A stretch of 64,000 bases of DNA, from contig JAHBVO010000001.1 of the NCBI GenBank assembly GCA_019637435.1, forward strand, positions 496,001 to 560,000. The letters are read 5' to 3'. The notes under the pieces were generated by a model that saw nothing but the letters and a program-made list of their open reading frames with translations, did no database searches and had not been told where the DNA came from. Position numbers and translations under genes: made by a program. Each line of letters starts with the position of its first letter. Within the stretch, counting starts at the first letter, position 1. Source of the DNA: Candidatus Obscuribacterales bacterium (GTDB taxonomy: Bacteria > Cyanobacteriota > Vampirovibrionia > Obscuribacterales > Obscuribacteraceae). This document shows positions 7,710 through 17,769 of this stretch, one piece after another.

Positions 7710-8879
7710 TCAAAAGCTAGAACTGCTTTCAGACATGGTTTTACCAGTGACCATCTGCGTATAAGTCTCGTCTATGGAGGCAATCAATTCGCTCTCAGAG
7801 AGATTGCGCATCAAATGCGCGAGAACTATCGAAGCTCCGGCGCCGACCCCTTCTTTGACATGACCTTCTTCGTAGGCTCGCAGACCGTTGTGCATTGATT
7901 TGCTGAAATCGAGCATCGAACAGCCGAACGGTGCATTTACCGCGCTGCTGATCTCGCCGACCTTTGCGTTTTTATCGAACGCTACCCAGGAAGTTGTGAC
8001 CACGCCAATGTTGTCTCGCGTCTGATTGATACCGCGGGCGGTGCAGGCCTGAGCCAGAGCGTAAACAGTCAGCATCTGACTTCCCCCGCCCATGATAACA
8101 GCCGCGCGGTTACTGGCGGCGAGTGCCAGACCGGCGGCAAATGGCTGCATCGGGTCGCCAACGGCTGCGGCAATTTTAAGAGGATTTTCCAGACGCTTCA
8201 AGGTTTCCGCTGGATCGCCGGCTAAGACTGCGCTCATCAAGCCCGCTTTGGTTAGACCGTTACTTGCAAGCTGCCACCGCATCTGGTGATCGAAGTTTGG
8301 CATGCTGCTTGAAACCGCTCGGTGTACATCATAGCCAAGTCCGGTCAGAACAGCGAAAGCCGTGGTGGTTCCAGCAGGTACGCATTCGGCGAGAATAACA
8401 AGATCGTGTGTTCGAGCAAACTGCTCACCAAGTTCCAAACCTGTTTGGAACAAGTGTTCGACATTCTTAAGCTCCTGGGCTTGACCCTCGGAGAGACAGT
8501 TGGCAGGCGGAGTTCCCACCGATATCACTTCACCGGCTGTAGGCGCTGAGAAGGTGCCACAGTCTACAATTTTGATTGGAATCGACAGGGACTTTAAGCA
8601 CGCCGCCGATATCACCACTGGCGATACTATGCCTTCCGGTGAGACGGGGAGTGCGCTAGTTTTGCCGGCTAAGCCGTTTACAAGCGCTTCGGCATCACAC
8701 TTGGGCGTCAGTCTCCGGTCTTCCGGCGTCGCGCCCGCTCCGGAAAGTCCAACGAGATCGCTTGTTTTCGTTCCACCTACGCACATTAAAAACAGTGGCG
8801 AACTGGCTGTTTGAACGCGCTTGAACAGCTGCTCAAGCATTCTCTGGGGGTTGTTTATGATCGAGTAAGGCACTGCCAT
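7710..8879 (-). CDS. cobT: CobT-like nicotinate-nucleotide:base phosphoribosyltransferase (archaeal/cyanobacterial type)
   Basis: 389 residues. It resembles the TIGR00303 branch of CobT found in cyanobacteria and archaea rather than the enteric enzyme; recognisable parts are GVVTTSWVAFDKNAK, AAVIMGGGSQM and the N-terminal MCVGGTKTSDLVG. Known role: makes alpha-ribazole phosphate for the lower ligand of cobalamin. No other B12 genes are nearby, so it may serve salvage or lower-ligand remodelling, which is inference. Start ATG at 8879, 30 bp after the end of the upstream membrane protein, suggesting one leftward transcript. I saw no cobalamin riboswitch upstream. Confidence 0.85.
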   Translation of the reverse strand: MAVPYSIINNPQRMLEQLFKRVQTASSPLFLMCVGGTKTSDLVGLSGAGATPEDRRLTPKCDAEALVNGLAGKTSALPVSPEGIVSPVVISAACLKSLSIPIKIVDCGTFSAPTAGEVISVGTPPANCLSEGQAQELKNVEHLFQTGLELGEQFARTHDLVILAECVPAGTTTAFAVLTGLGYDVHRAVSSSMPNFDHQMRWQLASNGLTKAGLMSAVLAGDPAETLKRLENPLKIAAAVGDPMQPFAAGLALAASNRAAVIMGGGSQMLTVYALAQACTARGINQTRDNIGVVTTSWVAFDKNAKVGEISSAVNAPFGCSMLDFSKSMHNGLRAYEEGHVKEGVGAGASIVLAHLMRNLSESELIASIDETYTQMVTGKTMSESSSSF

Positions 8880-8909
8880 TTTCGAAACCGTCGTGAGTAT
8901 CGGACTGGG

Positions 8910-9950
8910 TTACTCGATGTTCCCGCGGATCATCTCGCAGGGAATAAGCATCGTGACTGGCATCAGCACTGCAAAGAAGAAGGCGTGCCAGATCGCCTTC
9001 AACGCAAATAAAAGGTACCTCATACCAACGTTCGTGCCAAGATCCATGTTGAAAAGCACGAAGAGATCAACGGGCGCTATCAGAAGATTGGAGAGGAAAA
9101 AGACGATTGTGGAGTAAATTGTAATTCCAAGAATCACCTTAATCGAAAGCAACAGTCCCTTAGCCGCTACGCGTGTGCCGGACAAGCGAGACATCGATGA
9201 GTAGGGCATCAAGACAAGCGTATAGTTTGAAATCGCGATGATAGACAGACCAAGCGCGATCGCTGCGACGAGCATAATCTCTGCTGGCACATTCAGCTGC
9301 ACCATAGCAAAGCTCAAATCTCCGATTTTTGGCATGCCAAGCATGACTACACTCGCGCTTACCAGCATGATTATTGTTGGAACAGCGACGAAAACAAGAT
9401 ACATCGCCCACACAGCGAAGAAAAACGCTTTGCGCTGTTTAAGGCTGGAAACCGCTTCTGCCAGGGTTGTCTGAAGGCAGGCTTTCAGTTGGGTGATGTC
9501 GTCGGGAATAGCCTCAGGCTCTATAGTCAGGATAGTTTTGCACAGGGCGGTGGTGCCTACGACACAAGCGCCAAGCCCCCAGACCATCGCGGCGAGCGAA
9601 AGTGAACCTAGAACGAGGTAGCCGATGATGGGAAGGGCGATCGTTTGCAGTACATCCGCCAGCCCGCTGTAGGCATCTTTGTGCGAACGAATGATGTTTA
9701 CGGCGAGATCGTACGCCACGTATGGTGTCGTAAAGGCAAAACCGAGCGCTACTGCCGGCTTACAAAGATACTTCTGAAGCTCCATTACACTTTGAGCGCA
9801 GAGTCTCCACCACTGGGAGCTTCGCAGGCGAGGCAGAAAGCCGCACCCCAGTTTGAGGTTGCGTGTGACTGGCTGGAGTGGAGCGGCTGAAAGCGGTTCG
9901 TTCATGAATTTGAGGTGAGCTGCCATCAACATTCTATTGGGTCTGACCAC
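8910..9950 (-). CDS. Polytopic membrane protein, unknown function
   Basis: Up to 346 residues, hydrophobic, with about six transmembrane segments spread from residue 60 to the end. The start is uncertain: GTG at 9950, or in-frame ATGs at 9932, 9926 and 9905. AGGTGG overlaps the GTG and could serve the ATG at 9932. The N-terminal 40 residues are soluble. No transporter or enzyme motif recognised; a paired-segment layout with long amphipathic loops is all that can be seen. It lies just upstream of cobT on the same strand, so a role in cobalamin or precursor traffic is conceivable but unsupported. Confidence 0.75.
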   Translation of the reverse strand: MVRPNRMLMAAHLKFMNEPLSAAPLQPVTRNLKLGCGFLPRLRSSQWWRLCAQSVMELQKYLCKPAVALGFAFTTPYVAYDLAVNIIRSHKDAYSGLADVLQTIALPIIGYLVLGSLSLAAMVWGLGACVVGTTALCKTILTIEPEAIPDDITQLKACLQTTLAEAVSSLKQRKAFFFAVWAMYLVFVAVPTIIMLVSASVVMLGMPKIGDLSFAMVQLNVPAEIMLVAAIALGLSIIAISNYTLVLMPYSSMSRLSGTRVAAKGLLLSIKVILGITIYSTIVFFLSNLLIAPVDLFVLFNMDLGTNVGMRYLLFALKAIWHAFFFAVLMPVTMLIPCEMIRGNIE

Positions 9951-10198
9951 CTGCGCATAGTCGTCCGGTTTGCTTAGTCCAACTTCATTTTGTGGAGCAG
10001 GCAGTTAACAGAGGTTTACCGAGCAGCTTGGAAACCGCAGCGGGCAAATTAAGCACCAATCAGTGTTCTTGGGCGAGGTGGGGAAAACCTTGGTTTAATG
10101 AAGGCTGAACGAGCTACCTCTAACCTCCGTTCTTGACAAAATATGGGAAGATCAACGCAAGTAGGGCAGCTTGAAGCCCGATCCAAACAGGAAGACCC

Positions 10199-11299
10199 AT
10201 GTTTCTCGTACTGGAAGACCGTCTCGACGAAAAAGCTAGCGCTGACATTCTCGACGCGCTCGTTCAACTAGGCATGCAAGCGGAACTGGTGCGGTCCTCC
10301 AAGCAAGTTTTGATTTTCGTGCACAGTGATGTGCGGGCCGTTCCGACCCATAAGTTCACCAGAATTCCTGGTGTAGCTCGAGTTATGAGAACAGCGCCGA
10401 CATCTCCGCTGGCTCTTTCTGATGAGTTGAGAACGGTTGATCTCACCTCAAATCAGAATAGTCTCACCATTGGTGGTGGCGCCGCTCCTGTGATAATGGC
10501 TGGTCCGTGTTCCGTCGAAGGTCGCGAACAGCTTTTGGAACTTGCGCATAAAGTGAAGTCTGCTGGAGCGACGATGCTGCGAGGCGGCGCATTCAAACCG
10601 CGCACCAGCCCTTATGAATTTCCAGGTCTTGGACAGGACGCGCTCAGCTATCTGAGAGAAGCCAGTATTGCCACAGGACTTCCCGTAGTCAGCGAAGTTA
10701 TGTCCGCTGAGCAAATCGAGATTGCATTGGATTATGTAGATATGCTCCAGATCGGCGCTCGCAATATGTACAACTATGAGTTGCTGAAGGAAGTAGGGAA
10801 AGCCGGCAAGCCGGTGTTTTTGAAACGCGGACTTTCGGCGACTATAGATGAGTTCGTCCATGCCGTCGAGTACATCATGTTGGCAGGCAATAATCAGGTC
10901 GTTCTTTGTGAGCGCGGGATTAGAACTTTCGAGACTCGCACGCGCAATACGCTTGATTTGAGCGCGGTACCGCTACTCAAGTCTATGACCGGATTGCCGG
11001 TGATTGTTGATCCCAGCCATGCGACCGGAAAGAGAAGTTTGATTCGTTCGATGTCGAGGGCCGCCATCGCATGTGGTGCAGACGGTTTGATGATCGAGAC
11101 CCATTGCCAGCCTAATCAATCGATCAGTGACGCCGAACAGGCGATCACACCAGACGACCTGGCGCTAATCTCGGCGGATTCGCTGGCGCTGTTTGAGTCG
11201 CTGAAGGGGCTTGATGAAACGCCCGCCGCGGCCGCCGGACCGCAAGGTGAACCTCGACCGCGTCTTGTCGTGGCTTGCGCGACACCTGGTTCCAACTAA
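10199..11299 (+). CDS. aroF: 3-deoxy-7-phosphoheptulonate (DAHP) synthase, type I beta
   Basis: 366 residues. First step of the shikimate pathway: phosphoenolpyruvate plus erythrose-4-phosphate to DAHP. An N-terminal ferredoxin-like regulatory domain (about 1-65, MFLVLEDRLDEKASADI) precedes the TIM barrel, the layout of Thermotoga-type enzymes that are feedback-inhibited through that domain. Barrel motifs: AGPCSVEG, LRGGAFKPRTSPY (substrate Arg/Lys), QIGARNMYN, FLKRG and IVDPSHATG. AGGA lies just upstream of the ATG. A perfect TTGACA at 10133-10138 may be a -35 box, but I see no good -10. The C-terminal 30 residues are Ala/Pro-rich and outside the barrel. Monocistronic, followed by a terminator. 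Confidence 0.94.
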   Translation: MFLVLEDRLDEKASADILDALVQLGMQAELVRSSKQVLIFVHSDVRAVPTHKFTRIPGVARVMRTAPTSPLALSDELRTVDLTSNQNSLTIGGGAAPVIMAGPCSVEGREQLLELAHKVKSAGATMLRGGAFKPRTSPYEFPGLGQDALSYLREASIATGLPVVSEVMSAEQIEIALDYVDMLQIGARNMYNYELLKEVGKAGKPVFLKRGLSATIDEFVHAVEYIMLAGNNQVVLCERGIRTFETRTRNTLDLSAVPLLKSMTGLPVIVDPSHATGKRSLIRSMSRAAIACGADGLMIETHCQPNQSISDAEQAITPDDLALISADSLALFESLKGLDETPAAAAGPQGEPRPRLVVACATPGSN

Positions 11300-11334
11300 A
11301 ACGAATTCGTTGCACCTGAATAATTCGCAAATAA

Positions 11335-11356
11335 AAGGAGGAGTTTCCTCCTCCTT
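11335..11356 (+). terminator. Intrinsic terminator after aroF
   Basis: A 9-bp perfect stem AAGGAGGAG (11335-11343) / CTCCTCCTT (11348-11356) with loop TTTC, followed by ATTTAAAAA. It lies 36 bp after the aroF stop. An A-rich left flank may let it work for the leftward gene as well. Confidence 0.7.
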
Positions 11357-11532
11357 ATTTAAAAATGCCCAACTCTGCCGATTCTATCTATCCTGTAGAG
11401 TAGTTAAGTCTGTCTGGGCTGTTTTCGGGTCCCGGGAAGAGTTTTTGTCTGCCCATTACAGGTCAGCTCTCAGCCGGAAGCCTATTATTACTTTTCGATG
11501 TCTCCTCCGTTGGAACGACATTTGAAACTTGT

Positions 11533-13125
11533 TTACGATGCCGCGCAGTCCGTGCTTTGAGCCTGCATGTGCATTGCGGTGCCAGGCACCGCATCCGGTG
11601 CGAAGGATTCTTGCTTGCCGGATTTGCTTTTCTCCATCGCCGATTTTTTTGCGCGTAATGTGTTCAAAAGATGACCGTAGGCCATGTTCAACGAAACTTC
11701 CGGCGGAATTGTTCCTACAGTGAGGGCGACTTCCTTTTTGACCATGGGCTCCCCGCGTCCGTTACGAGCGCCCGGCAGCTCGACGGCTTTTCCGTCCTTC
11801 ATGACCGGTCGCAGAACAGCCGCGCCGATTATACGTGTCTCTTGCCCGATGAATCTCCAGAGACCGGCTCCCTCAGGTCCAAGACCGTGGCTCAGCCTGA
11901 TCACATCGATAAATGCTGGCGTGTTATTTGCATGCCGCTCCGCTGATGCAGCATCTTTTGCGCGAGACTGCGTTGAGCGTTGTGATACTTTCAATTCCGA
12001 TTGATAAAGAAGCAATCCGTCATTCGTGAAGAATATGAGAGACCCGTCTTTCGGCAGTTCGCCGGCATCGTGAAGTTTAATGATTTCTTTGAAGGCGATG
12101 TTTTCCTTCACAACACTTATTCGCTGGAGTTGGGCACCATCTACGGTGTTAATCTTCGCTTCAAGGTGTTTTTGAATCTCGGTCAGTCTGGCATCAGACG
12201 AGATCGCTTCGCCGTTGGGTCCTGCAGTTCCAGGGCGCGCCAGGTCCGGCGTTTTTCCTGGAATTCCGCTCCAGATATTATCGATTGGAGCCATTACCTC
12301 TTCGAGTCGGGCGACTAGCCCGGTCATAGAATGTAGTTGGTTTTTGCAGACCGTTTCGATCGCAGTCGTCACATCGTGCAATTTTTTCAGTGTCTGGGCG
12401 TATCTCGGAGGTCCGCTATCTTTCAGGCTTGCGTCTACTGCAGACTTCTTCAGTTTCAACTGATCTAAAATCAATTCTTTCTGCGACTGCGAATTGAATC
12501 TCTTTCGCCCGCATTCAATATCTGTAATTTCTCGTTCTAACTGTCGCTGGATGCGCTGGTGCTCAAACGCCATTGCGTGCCGCTGAGCGTCCGCAAACGC
12601 CCTTTCCATGCGTAACGAGAGAACGTCGGATTTCGTCGCCGGCGCAACGGTGCTGAGGACCATCGCCGAGTTTTTAGATTCACCGTTCTCAACGATTCGA
12701 ACAATCGGTTCTACTCCGGGCACCATATTCGGTGATGCGTCGATTTTTCCGGTCGAGCGCGAGCCGGTCGATTCGGCGCTGGAACGGCGACCGCCATGCA
12801 AGGGTTCGCGCATTTCACTACGAGCTTCAGAGAGGTGGACTGATTTAAAACTTTGTACTGCTTCTATCATGTTGACTGAAAGTTCCGAACGAGGGTGTAA
12901 GTGTGCGTCGCAATTTTGAGTAGCTGTGATTCTCAGAGATGAGGCGTGGAATTTACTAAGTGCCTCTTTCGCGCTTCCCCCTTTGGCGAAGTCCTTACTC
13001 AGGACGCCATCAAAGTGGGAGGACGATTTTCGATTCGTGCCTTTTTTCAAGAGATCGCTGTTCGATAAGTCCGGAGTGTTGTTACCACCGCCGAATGCGG
13101 TTGACTCGATATGTGGTTGAACCAT
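11533..13125 (-). CDS. Uncharacterised soluble protein with coiled-coil core
   Basis: 530 residues from an ATG with GGGGA about 8 bases upstream. No signal peptide or transmembrane segment. Residues 1-160 are polar, Ser/Gly-rich and probably disordered. About 165-260 is charged and helical, likely coiled coil (AFEHQRIQRQLEREITDIECG). The C-terminal part (about 290-500) looks globular, with motifs such as GSLIFFTNDGLLLYQ and GPEGAGLWRFIGQETRIIGAAV. I do not recognise a family. It is flanked by intergenic DNA on both sides and appears to stand alone. No function is offered. Confidence 0.75.
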   Translation of the reverse strand: MVQPHIESTAFGGGNNTPDLSNSDLLKKGTNRKSSSHFDGVLSKDFAKGGSAKEALSKFHASSLRITATQNCDAHLHPRSELSVNMIEAVQSFKSVHLSEARSEMREPLHGGRRSSAESTGSRSTGKIDASPNMVPGVEPIVRIVENGESKNSAMVLSTVAPATKSDVLSLRMERAFADAQRHAMAFEHQRIQRQLEREITDIECGRKRFNSQSQKELILDQLKLKKSAVDASLKDSGPPRYAQTLKKLHDVTTAIETVCKNQLHSMTGLVARLEEVMAPIDNIWSGIPGKTPDLARPGTAGPNGEAISSDARLTEIQKHLEAKINTVDGAQLQRISVVKENIAFKEIIKLHDAGELPKDGSLIFFTNDGLLLYQSELKVSQRSTQSRAKDAASAERHANNTPAFIDVIRLSHGLGPEGAGLWRFIGQETRIIGAAVLRPVMKDGKAVELPGARNGRGEPMVKKEVALTVGTIPPEVSLNMAYGHLLNTLRAKKSAMEKSKSGKQESFAPDAVPGTAMHMQAQSTDCAAS

Positions 13126-13380
13126 TTTGGTTTCCCCGCGACTGTAAAAGAAACGAACTGCGCTTGACAGGTAGAATCGTAGCTTGACGGTAGGGGATAG
13201 TCGATTGGGGGAATTCCCGACTAGGTTAGTAATTTCACCATGCCAACTACCCCAAAATGTCCCCCGTGAAAAACTGCAAATGTGCTGCTATAAATAACGC
13301 TCACGTTTTGGACAGGCTTAGATGTCATAATCTCGGAAATATCGCTATTTTGGGCTCACGAGCATTTCGTGACGGGGTCG

Positions 13381-15438
13381 ATGAAAGTAATCAATAGAGA
13401 AATTCCCAGCGAAGACGTTTCCACCTCCACCTGTGCAGACGGGCTGTCCGTCGAGGCGCCGTCCAGCAAATGCGAAAGCCGCGAAGATATTGCCAAGCCA
13501 GGCTCCGTCGGCGGCGGCAAGTTTTCGCTATCGCTCGCCTTCATCGCAGTCATGTGCGCAGTTCTCTACGCCCTGCTGTCCGCTTTCTGGCCCAAGTTCA
13601 GCCGCGCCGAGGTGTTTTTCGCCGAATGTGCCCGCGAAATGATTGCCACCTCCAACCTCGTCACGCCGCTGTATCACGGGCAGGCGTTTTTCGATAAGCC
13701 GATTCTCGTCTACTGGTTCATCATCGGATGTTTCAAGAGCTTCGGCACATCACACTTTGCCGCGCGTGTTCCATCGATAATCGCCTCAGTTGCGACCTTG
13801 CTGGTAACGGGATACGCATGCCGCGCCATCTTCGGAAGTCGTGCGGCCCTTATCGCCAGCATGGCTCTGGGCACGTCCTTCATGTATCTCTCTTTCAGCG
13901 CGCTCTGCATGTCCGACTCGATGCTCGTGCTCGTCGACACGGTAACCCTCATCCTTTTATATGCAGGTTTTCGTTGCGGCGAGAAAAGCGAGTCGCAGTC
14001 CATTGGCGCACCATCCGGCGGTAAACCGACCCGCACAACCCTCTGGTTTTTAGCCGCAGCGTCGATGGGTTTCGGTTTCCTGACCAAGGGGCCTGTTGCC
14101 GTCGTACTTCCAGCTGTATTCTTCCTCGCCTTTCTATTCGTGGAGAAACAGCTGAAGCTGGTCAAGTTTAAACACGTGCTGCTCGGCGCGATCGCGCTCT
14201 GCGTTATCGCAGCGCCGTGGTTTTACCTCGCCTATCAGGCAAACGGCATCGATGCGATCACCTACTTCTTTATAAAGGAAAACGTCCAGCGTTTTGCCGG
14301 GTCTACTTACGACACGCACCGACCGATCTGGTTTATGGTCGTTTCGCTTTTAGGTGGCTTCTTGCCCTGGTCTATTTTCTTGCCACCAATTCTTTGGGTT
14401 TGCGTGAAGAACTTCATTTCTGCAAGAAAGCGCCCGTCTATGCTGCAAGCCGAAAAGATTGCGAATGATCGCTTCAAAGGCGAGGACAGAGGATTAAATC
14501 AATCCGGTATACCGATTGCCGTTTCCGATGAAAACGAAGAGAAGCGCGTCCACGCGCTGCACGTCTACCTGTGGCTCTGGATCGCCGTCTCTATCGGATT
14601 CTTTTCAGTGTCGCGAGGAAAAATAGATTATTATGCTCTCCCTGCATTTCCCGCCTGTGCGATGCTGACTGGCTACTTCCTCGACAAGTGGATTGCTGAA
14701 AACAACAGATTCACGAGCGCGGCTGCTTTTGCGTTAAACGTCGTCCTGATTGTTGTCGGCTTCGGTATAACGGCGCTTCTAAACGAGATGCCCTATGCTC
14801 CGGCGATTCCGCCGGTTGGCGTGGGCGCTCTTCCGGTTGTAATCGGTTTGTTTGGTCTATCTCAAGTTTTTAAAGCTAAACAGTTCGCATCCTTCGCCAC
14901 CATATTTAGTGGCATAGTTTTGACCGGCTCCGTTTTTGCAGTCTTCGCCATGCCTGTTTTAATTCGCATGTCGCCGGCGCTCCATTACGCCGATACAATC
15001 AGGGCGTCGGACAACGGGGCCGACAGGACTGCCGAGTTGACGAAACTGGTTGAGCAAAAACGCGGTCTTGCCGATCCGACCAGAAACCTCGCGGGCGCTG
15101 CCGGAGCAAGTCAACCTGTCACTGATGTTCAAAGTCTCACGATCGGCATGTATACAGGCGTCGAACATTGGATTGACGAAGTGACTTTCAGGACCGAACG
15201 CGAGCCGGTGAAACTCAGTAGTGCTGAGGAACTGTCAGCCTTTCTCTCAAGACCCGGAACGCACTGGCTAATGATTAAGAACGTCGATTTCGACGCGCTT
15301 CCGGCGCCCACTCGCGAAAGTCTTGAAATAGTGGCTCGCCAAGGTTTTATTCCAAAGAGCTTGAATCCTGGATATATTCTGAAGCACCGAGGAGATCTCA
15401 CCGGCGGAAATGAACTCATCCTTGCCCGACGCAACTGA
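13381..15438 (+). CDS. ArnT/PMT-like membrane glycosyltransferase (GT39/GT83 type)
   Basis: About 685 residues with a dozen or so transmembrane segments. The first luminal loop has the family pattern: RAEVFFAECAREM and then YHGQAFFDKPILVYW, as in ArnT and other polyprenyl-phosphate-sugar transferases that modify lipid A or proteins outside the inner membrane. A soluble C-terminal part follows at about residue 540. An in-frame GTG at 13369 adds four residues; ATG at 13381 has a weak GGGG before it, so the start is uncertain. The last 29 bases overlap the next gene, implying translational coupling. Sugar and acceptor are unknown. Confidence 0.85.
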   Translation: MKVINREIPSEDVSTSTCADGLSVEAPSSKCESREDIAKPGSVGGGKFSLSLAFIAVMCAVLYALLSAFWPKFSRAEVFFAECAREMIATSNLVTPLYHGQAFFDKPILVYWFIIGCFKSFGTSHFAARVPSIIASVATLLVTGYACRAIFGSRAALIASMALGTSFMYLSFSALCMSDSMLVLVDTVTLILLYAGFRCGEKSESQSIGAPSGGKPTRTTLWFLAAASMGFGFLTKGPVAVVLPAVFFLAFLFVEKQLKLVKFKHVLLGAIALCVIAAPWFYLAYQANGIDAITYFFIKENVQRFAGSTYDTHRPIWFMVVSLLGGFLPWSIFLPPILWVCVKNFISARKRPSMLQAEKIANDRFKGEDRGLNQSGIPIAVSDENEEKRVHALHVYLWLWIAVSIGFFSVSRGKIDYYALPAFPACAMLTGYFLDKWIAENNRFTSAAAFALNVVLIVVGFGITALLNEMPYAPAIPPVGVGALPVVIGLFGLSQVFKAKQFASFATIFSGIVLTGSVFAVFAMPVLIRMSPALHYADTIRASDNGADRTAELTKLVEQKRGLADPTRNLAGAAGASQPVTDVQSLTIGMYTGVEHWIDEVTFRTEREPVKLSSAEELSAFLSRPGTHWLMIKNVDFDALPAPTRESLEIVARQGFIPKSLNPGYILKHRGDLTGGNELILARRN

Positions 15439-16405
15439 TGCGACCGTCGATCATCTCCATGAAGCGGACCTGTTCAGTATTTATGGATTAAACGGCGAAA
15501 GTATCTATAAGATCGCAAAGATAGTGAAGATCCAACCAGGAGTTCTTCACATATTTGTGTACGACAAGCGCTTTTCAGAACGACCCGGAAGTGCGTCTAT
15601 CGATGTAGCAGTCGCGACGCTGGAAACAGTGAGCGCGCCACAGTCCCGTGATATGTCCTATCCAGTTTCCCGCAAGCTTTTCAGCTTGATGCGCCCGGTG
15701 TTAGTTGGAACTCGACCTGTTCAAGATATTGAGTTGAACGGATACCGCCAGTGGTGTCTGAGTGGAGCCGGTCATGTGCTTGGTACGCACATCAGTCTAG
15801 ACGACGAGATCGAGCACGACCATCGCGTCTATGCCAAGATTTTTATGACCTTTTTTGCGCCCACCTTTATCGCTTTTACCTTCTACATGCTCGCCTACAA
15901 TGTGATCCGTTTGATTCCGTTTGCGTTTCTCTTTGGTATCATATTCGGTGCCATCATGGTAGTGCTCCAGTGGGCGAGCATCCGCCGTTTGAAGAGCGAT
16001 TCCCTAAACCGTGTTTCGGCATCGACCATTCAGTTCAGCGAAATTGAAATGCCGGTTGACTTTGCCTCGGCTTTCGAGCGCGGTGTTCGGTCACTTACCA
16101 CAATCGACAATTGCAAGCCGGTGGCGGTAGATCTGCGCGGCGGAACCATTGAAGCGAAGGTGCGAAAGCAGGTGCTGGAGGAAGGGCAAGAGATATTGAT
16201 GGTTTTCTCGATGATCGATGAGAACCGAACGAATTGCATTGTGTGGAGCGAATCTTCCAAGAAGGGTACCACTGTTGACATGGGGAAGAACCTGGGCAAT
16301 GTCAACGCAATTATTTCGTATTTGAAAACATCTATCGCATCAAAAGAGCCATTTTCAGTCGATGTCGGGGACAATAGTGCGACTGAGCAGGGCGTGTCAG
16401 AATAA
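15410..16405 (+). CDS. Membrane protein of unknown function, coupled to the glycosyltransferase
   Basis: 331 residues. Starts inside the glycosyltransferase gene (29-bp overlap, different frame), a sign of translational coupling. An N-terminal soluble domain of about 140 residues is followed by two adjacent transmembrane helices at about 147-190 (FIAFTFYMLAYNVIRLIPFAFLFG), then a soluble C-terminal domain of about 140 residues. The hairpin-type membrane anchor places both domains on the same side. No motif recognised. It could assist or regulate the glycosyltransferase. The 71-bp gap to hom leaves open whether it belongs to the threonine operon. Confidence 0.75.
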   Translation: MNSSLPDATDATVDHLHEADLFSIYGLNGESIYKIAKIVKIQPGVLHIFVYDKRFSERPGSASIDVAVATLETVSAPQSRDMSYPVSRKLFSLMRPVLVGTRPVQDIELNGYRQWCLSGAGHVLGTHISLDDEIEHDHRVYAKIFMTFFAPTFIAFTFYMLAYNVIRLIPFAFLFGIIFGAIMVVLQWASIRRLKSDSLNRVSASTIQFSEIEMPVDFASAFERGVRSLTTIDNCKPVAVDLRGGTIEAKVRKQVLEEGQEILMVFSMIDENRTNCIVWSESSKKGTTVDMGKNLGNVNAIISYLKTSIASKEPFSVDVGDNSATEQGVSE

Positions 16406-16476
16406 TGAGCACGGTTTCATGATTGCAAAGCGTGGTCGAGAGCTCGTTCAGCCCGGTGAATCGCGAAGGAGCACAT

Positions 16477-17757
16477 ATGGCAAAGGTTGTAGTCGGTATG
16501 CTCGGTCTGGGAACAGTCGGCACCGGCGTCGTCAAACTTCTAAGTAACCACAAATCGCTCTCTCTTAAGCGAGTCGCTGTAAAGGATTTGAGCAAAGCCC
16601 GCGAAGTAGACCCTCGCTGTCAGGTGACGACGAATCCTGAAGAGGTGGTCAATGACCCGGAAATTGAAGTTCTAATCGAGGTTATGGGTGGCGAGCAACC
16701 TGCCCTCGACCTGATTACTAAGGCGATCGAATCGCGTAAGCATGTCGTCACAGCTAACAAGGAAGTTTTAGCCAAGCACGGTCCGGACTTGTTTAAACTG
16801 GCGCGGGAAAAAGGGGTTGCGATATTTTTTGAGGCGTCAGTCGCCGGTGGTGTGCCACTCATCTCCACGATTCAGAAGGGACTTGGCGCTAATCAACTCG
16901 AGTCGATTCTCGGAATTCTAAACGGCACTACCAATTTCATTCTGTCGCAGATGGAAGAAAAGGGTGAAAGTTTTGACGCCGCTCTGGCGATGGCTCAGAA
17001 GCTCGGTTTTGCCGAAGCTGACCCGACAAATGACGTCGAGGGATTTGATGTTGCCTACAAAGTGTCCATTCTTGCCGCGCTTGCCTTCGGCAGTTTCGTA
17101 AAGCCGCAAGAAATTTTTCGACGTGGGATCACGCATATTAAGCCGGTTGACCTTGAGCATGCAAAAGAATTCGGCTATCGAATAAAACTGATTGGTCGAG
17201 CCGACCGAACCGATTCGAACGTCCAGGCTCGTGTGGAGCCTTGTTTCGTACCCATGTCTCACCCGCTCGCCAGCGTCTCCGGCGGCAACAACGGGATTGT
17301 TGTAAACGGTCACGCCGTAGGCGAACTCATGATGGTCGGTCCAGGAGCGGGTCAATTGCCGACAGCGTCAGCAATCATGGGGGACGTTATAAACCTGGCG
17401 GCCGCTCTCCGTCTGCAAGATTTCGCGAGTTACTTTCACACCGAGGTGGGCGATACCTGGCAAGCGGTTTCCTCATCAGATAGTTGGAAAACGCCCTATT
17501 ACCTCAGACTTGAAGTTGAAGACCATCCAGGCGTGATCGGAAAAATTGGTAGCATATTTGGTGCCAATCAAATAAGCATTCAGAGTATCATTCAACGTGG
17601 TGTTGAGGACCAGGGCGCCTCCGTCGTGATCCTCACGCATCCAGTTGAAACCGGTCGTGTCAACAAAGCGATCGAACAAATGAAGTCGGAAGAGTTTCTG
17701 AAGGACCAGGGAACCTGTATTGCAATCTTCAACGGCAAAAACGGTGCCGGAAAATAA
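16477..17757 (+). CDS. hom: Homoserine dehydrogenase
   Basis: Aspartate-semialdehyde to homoserine with NAD(P)H. The ATG at 16477 gives 426 residues and has AGGAG 5 bases upstream; the frame open to 16423 lacks a ribosome site. The Rossmann motif GLGTVGTGVV starts at about residue 10, the catalytic segment has ILNGTTNFILSQM, and a C-terminal ACT domain (about 350-426, LRLEVEDHPGVIGKIGSIFG) suggests allosteric control, classically by threonine. First gene of hom-thrC-thrB-lysC, with thrC 12 bp downstream. Confidence 0.96.
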   Translation: MAKVVVGMLGLGTVGTGVVKLLSNHKSLSLKRVAVKDLSKAREVDPRCQVTTNPEEVVNDPEIEVLIEVMGGEQPALDLITKAIESRKHVVTANKEVLAKHGPDLFKLAREKGVAIFFEASVAGGVPLISTIQKGLGANQLESILGILNGTTNFILSQMEEKGESFDAALAMAQKLGFAEADPTNDVEGFDVAYKVSILAALAFGSFVKPQEIFRRGITHIKPVDLEHAKEFGYRIKLIGRADRTDSNVQARVEPCFVPMSHPLASVSGGNNGIVVNGHAVGELMMVGPGAGQLPTASAIMGDVINLAAALRLQDFASYFHTEVGDTWQAVSSSDSWKTPYYLRLEVEDHPGVIGKIGSIFGANQISIQSIIQRGVEDQGASVVILTHPVETGRVNKAIEQMKSEEFLKDQGTCIAIFNGKNGAGK

Positions 17758-17769
17758 AAGGCTGACTCA

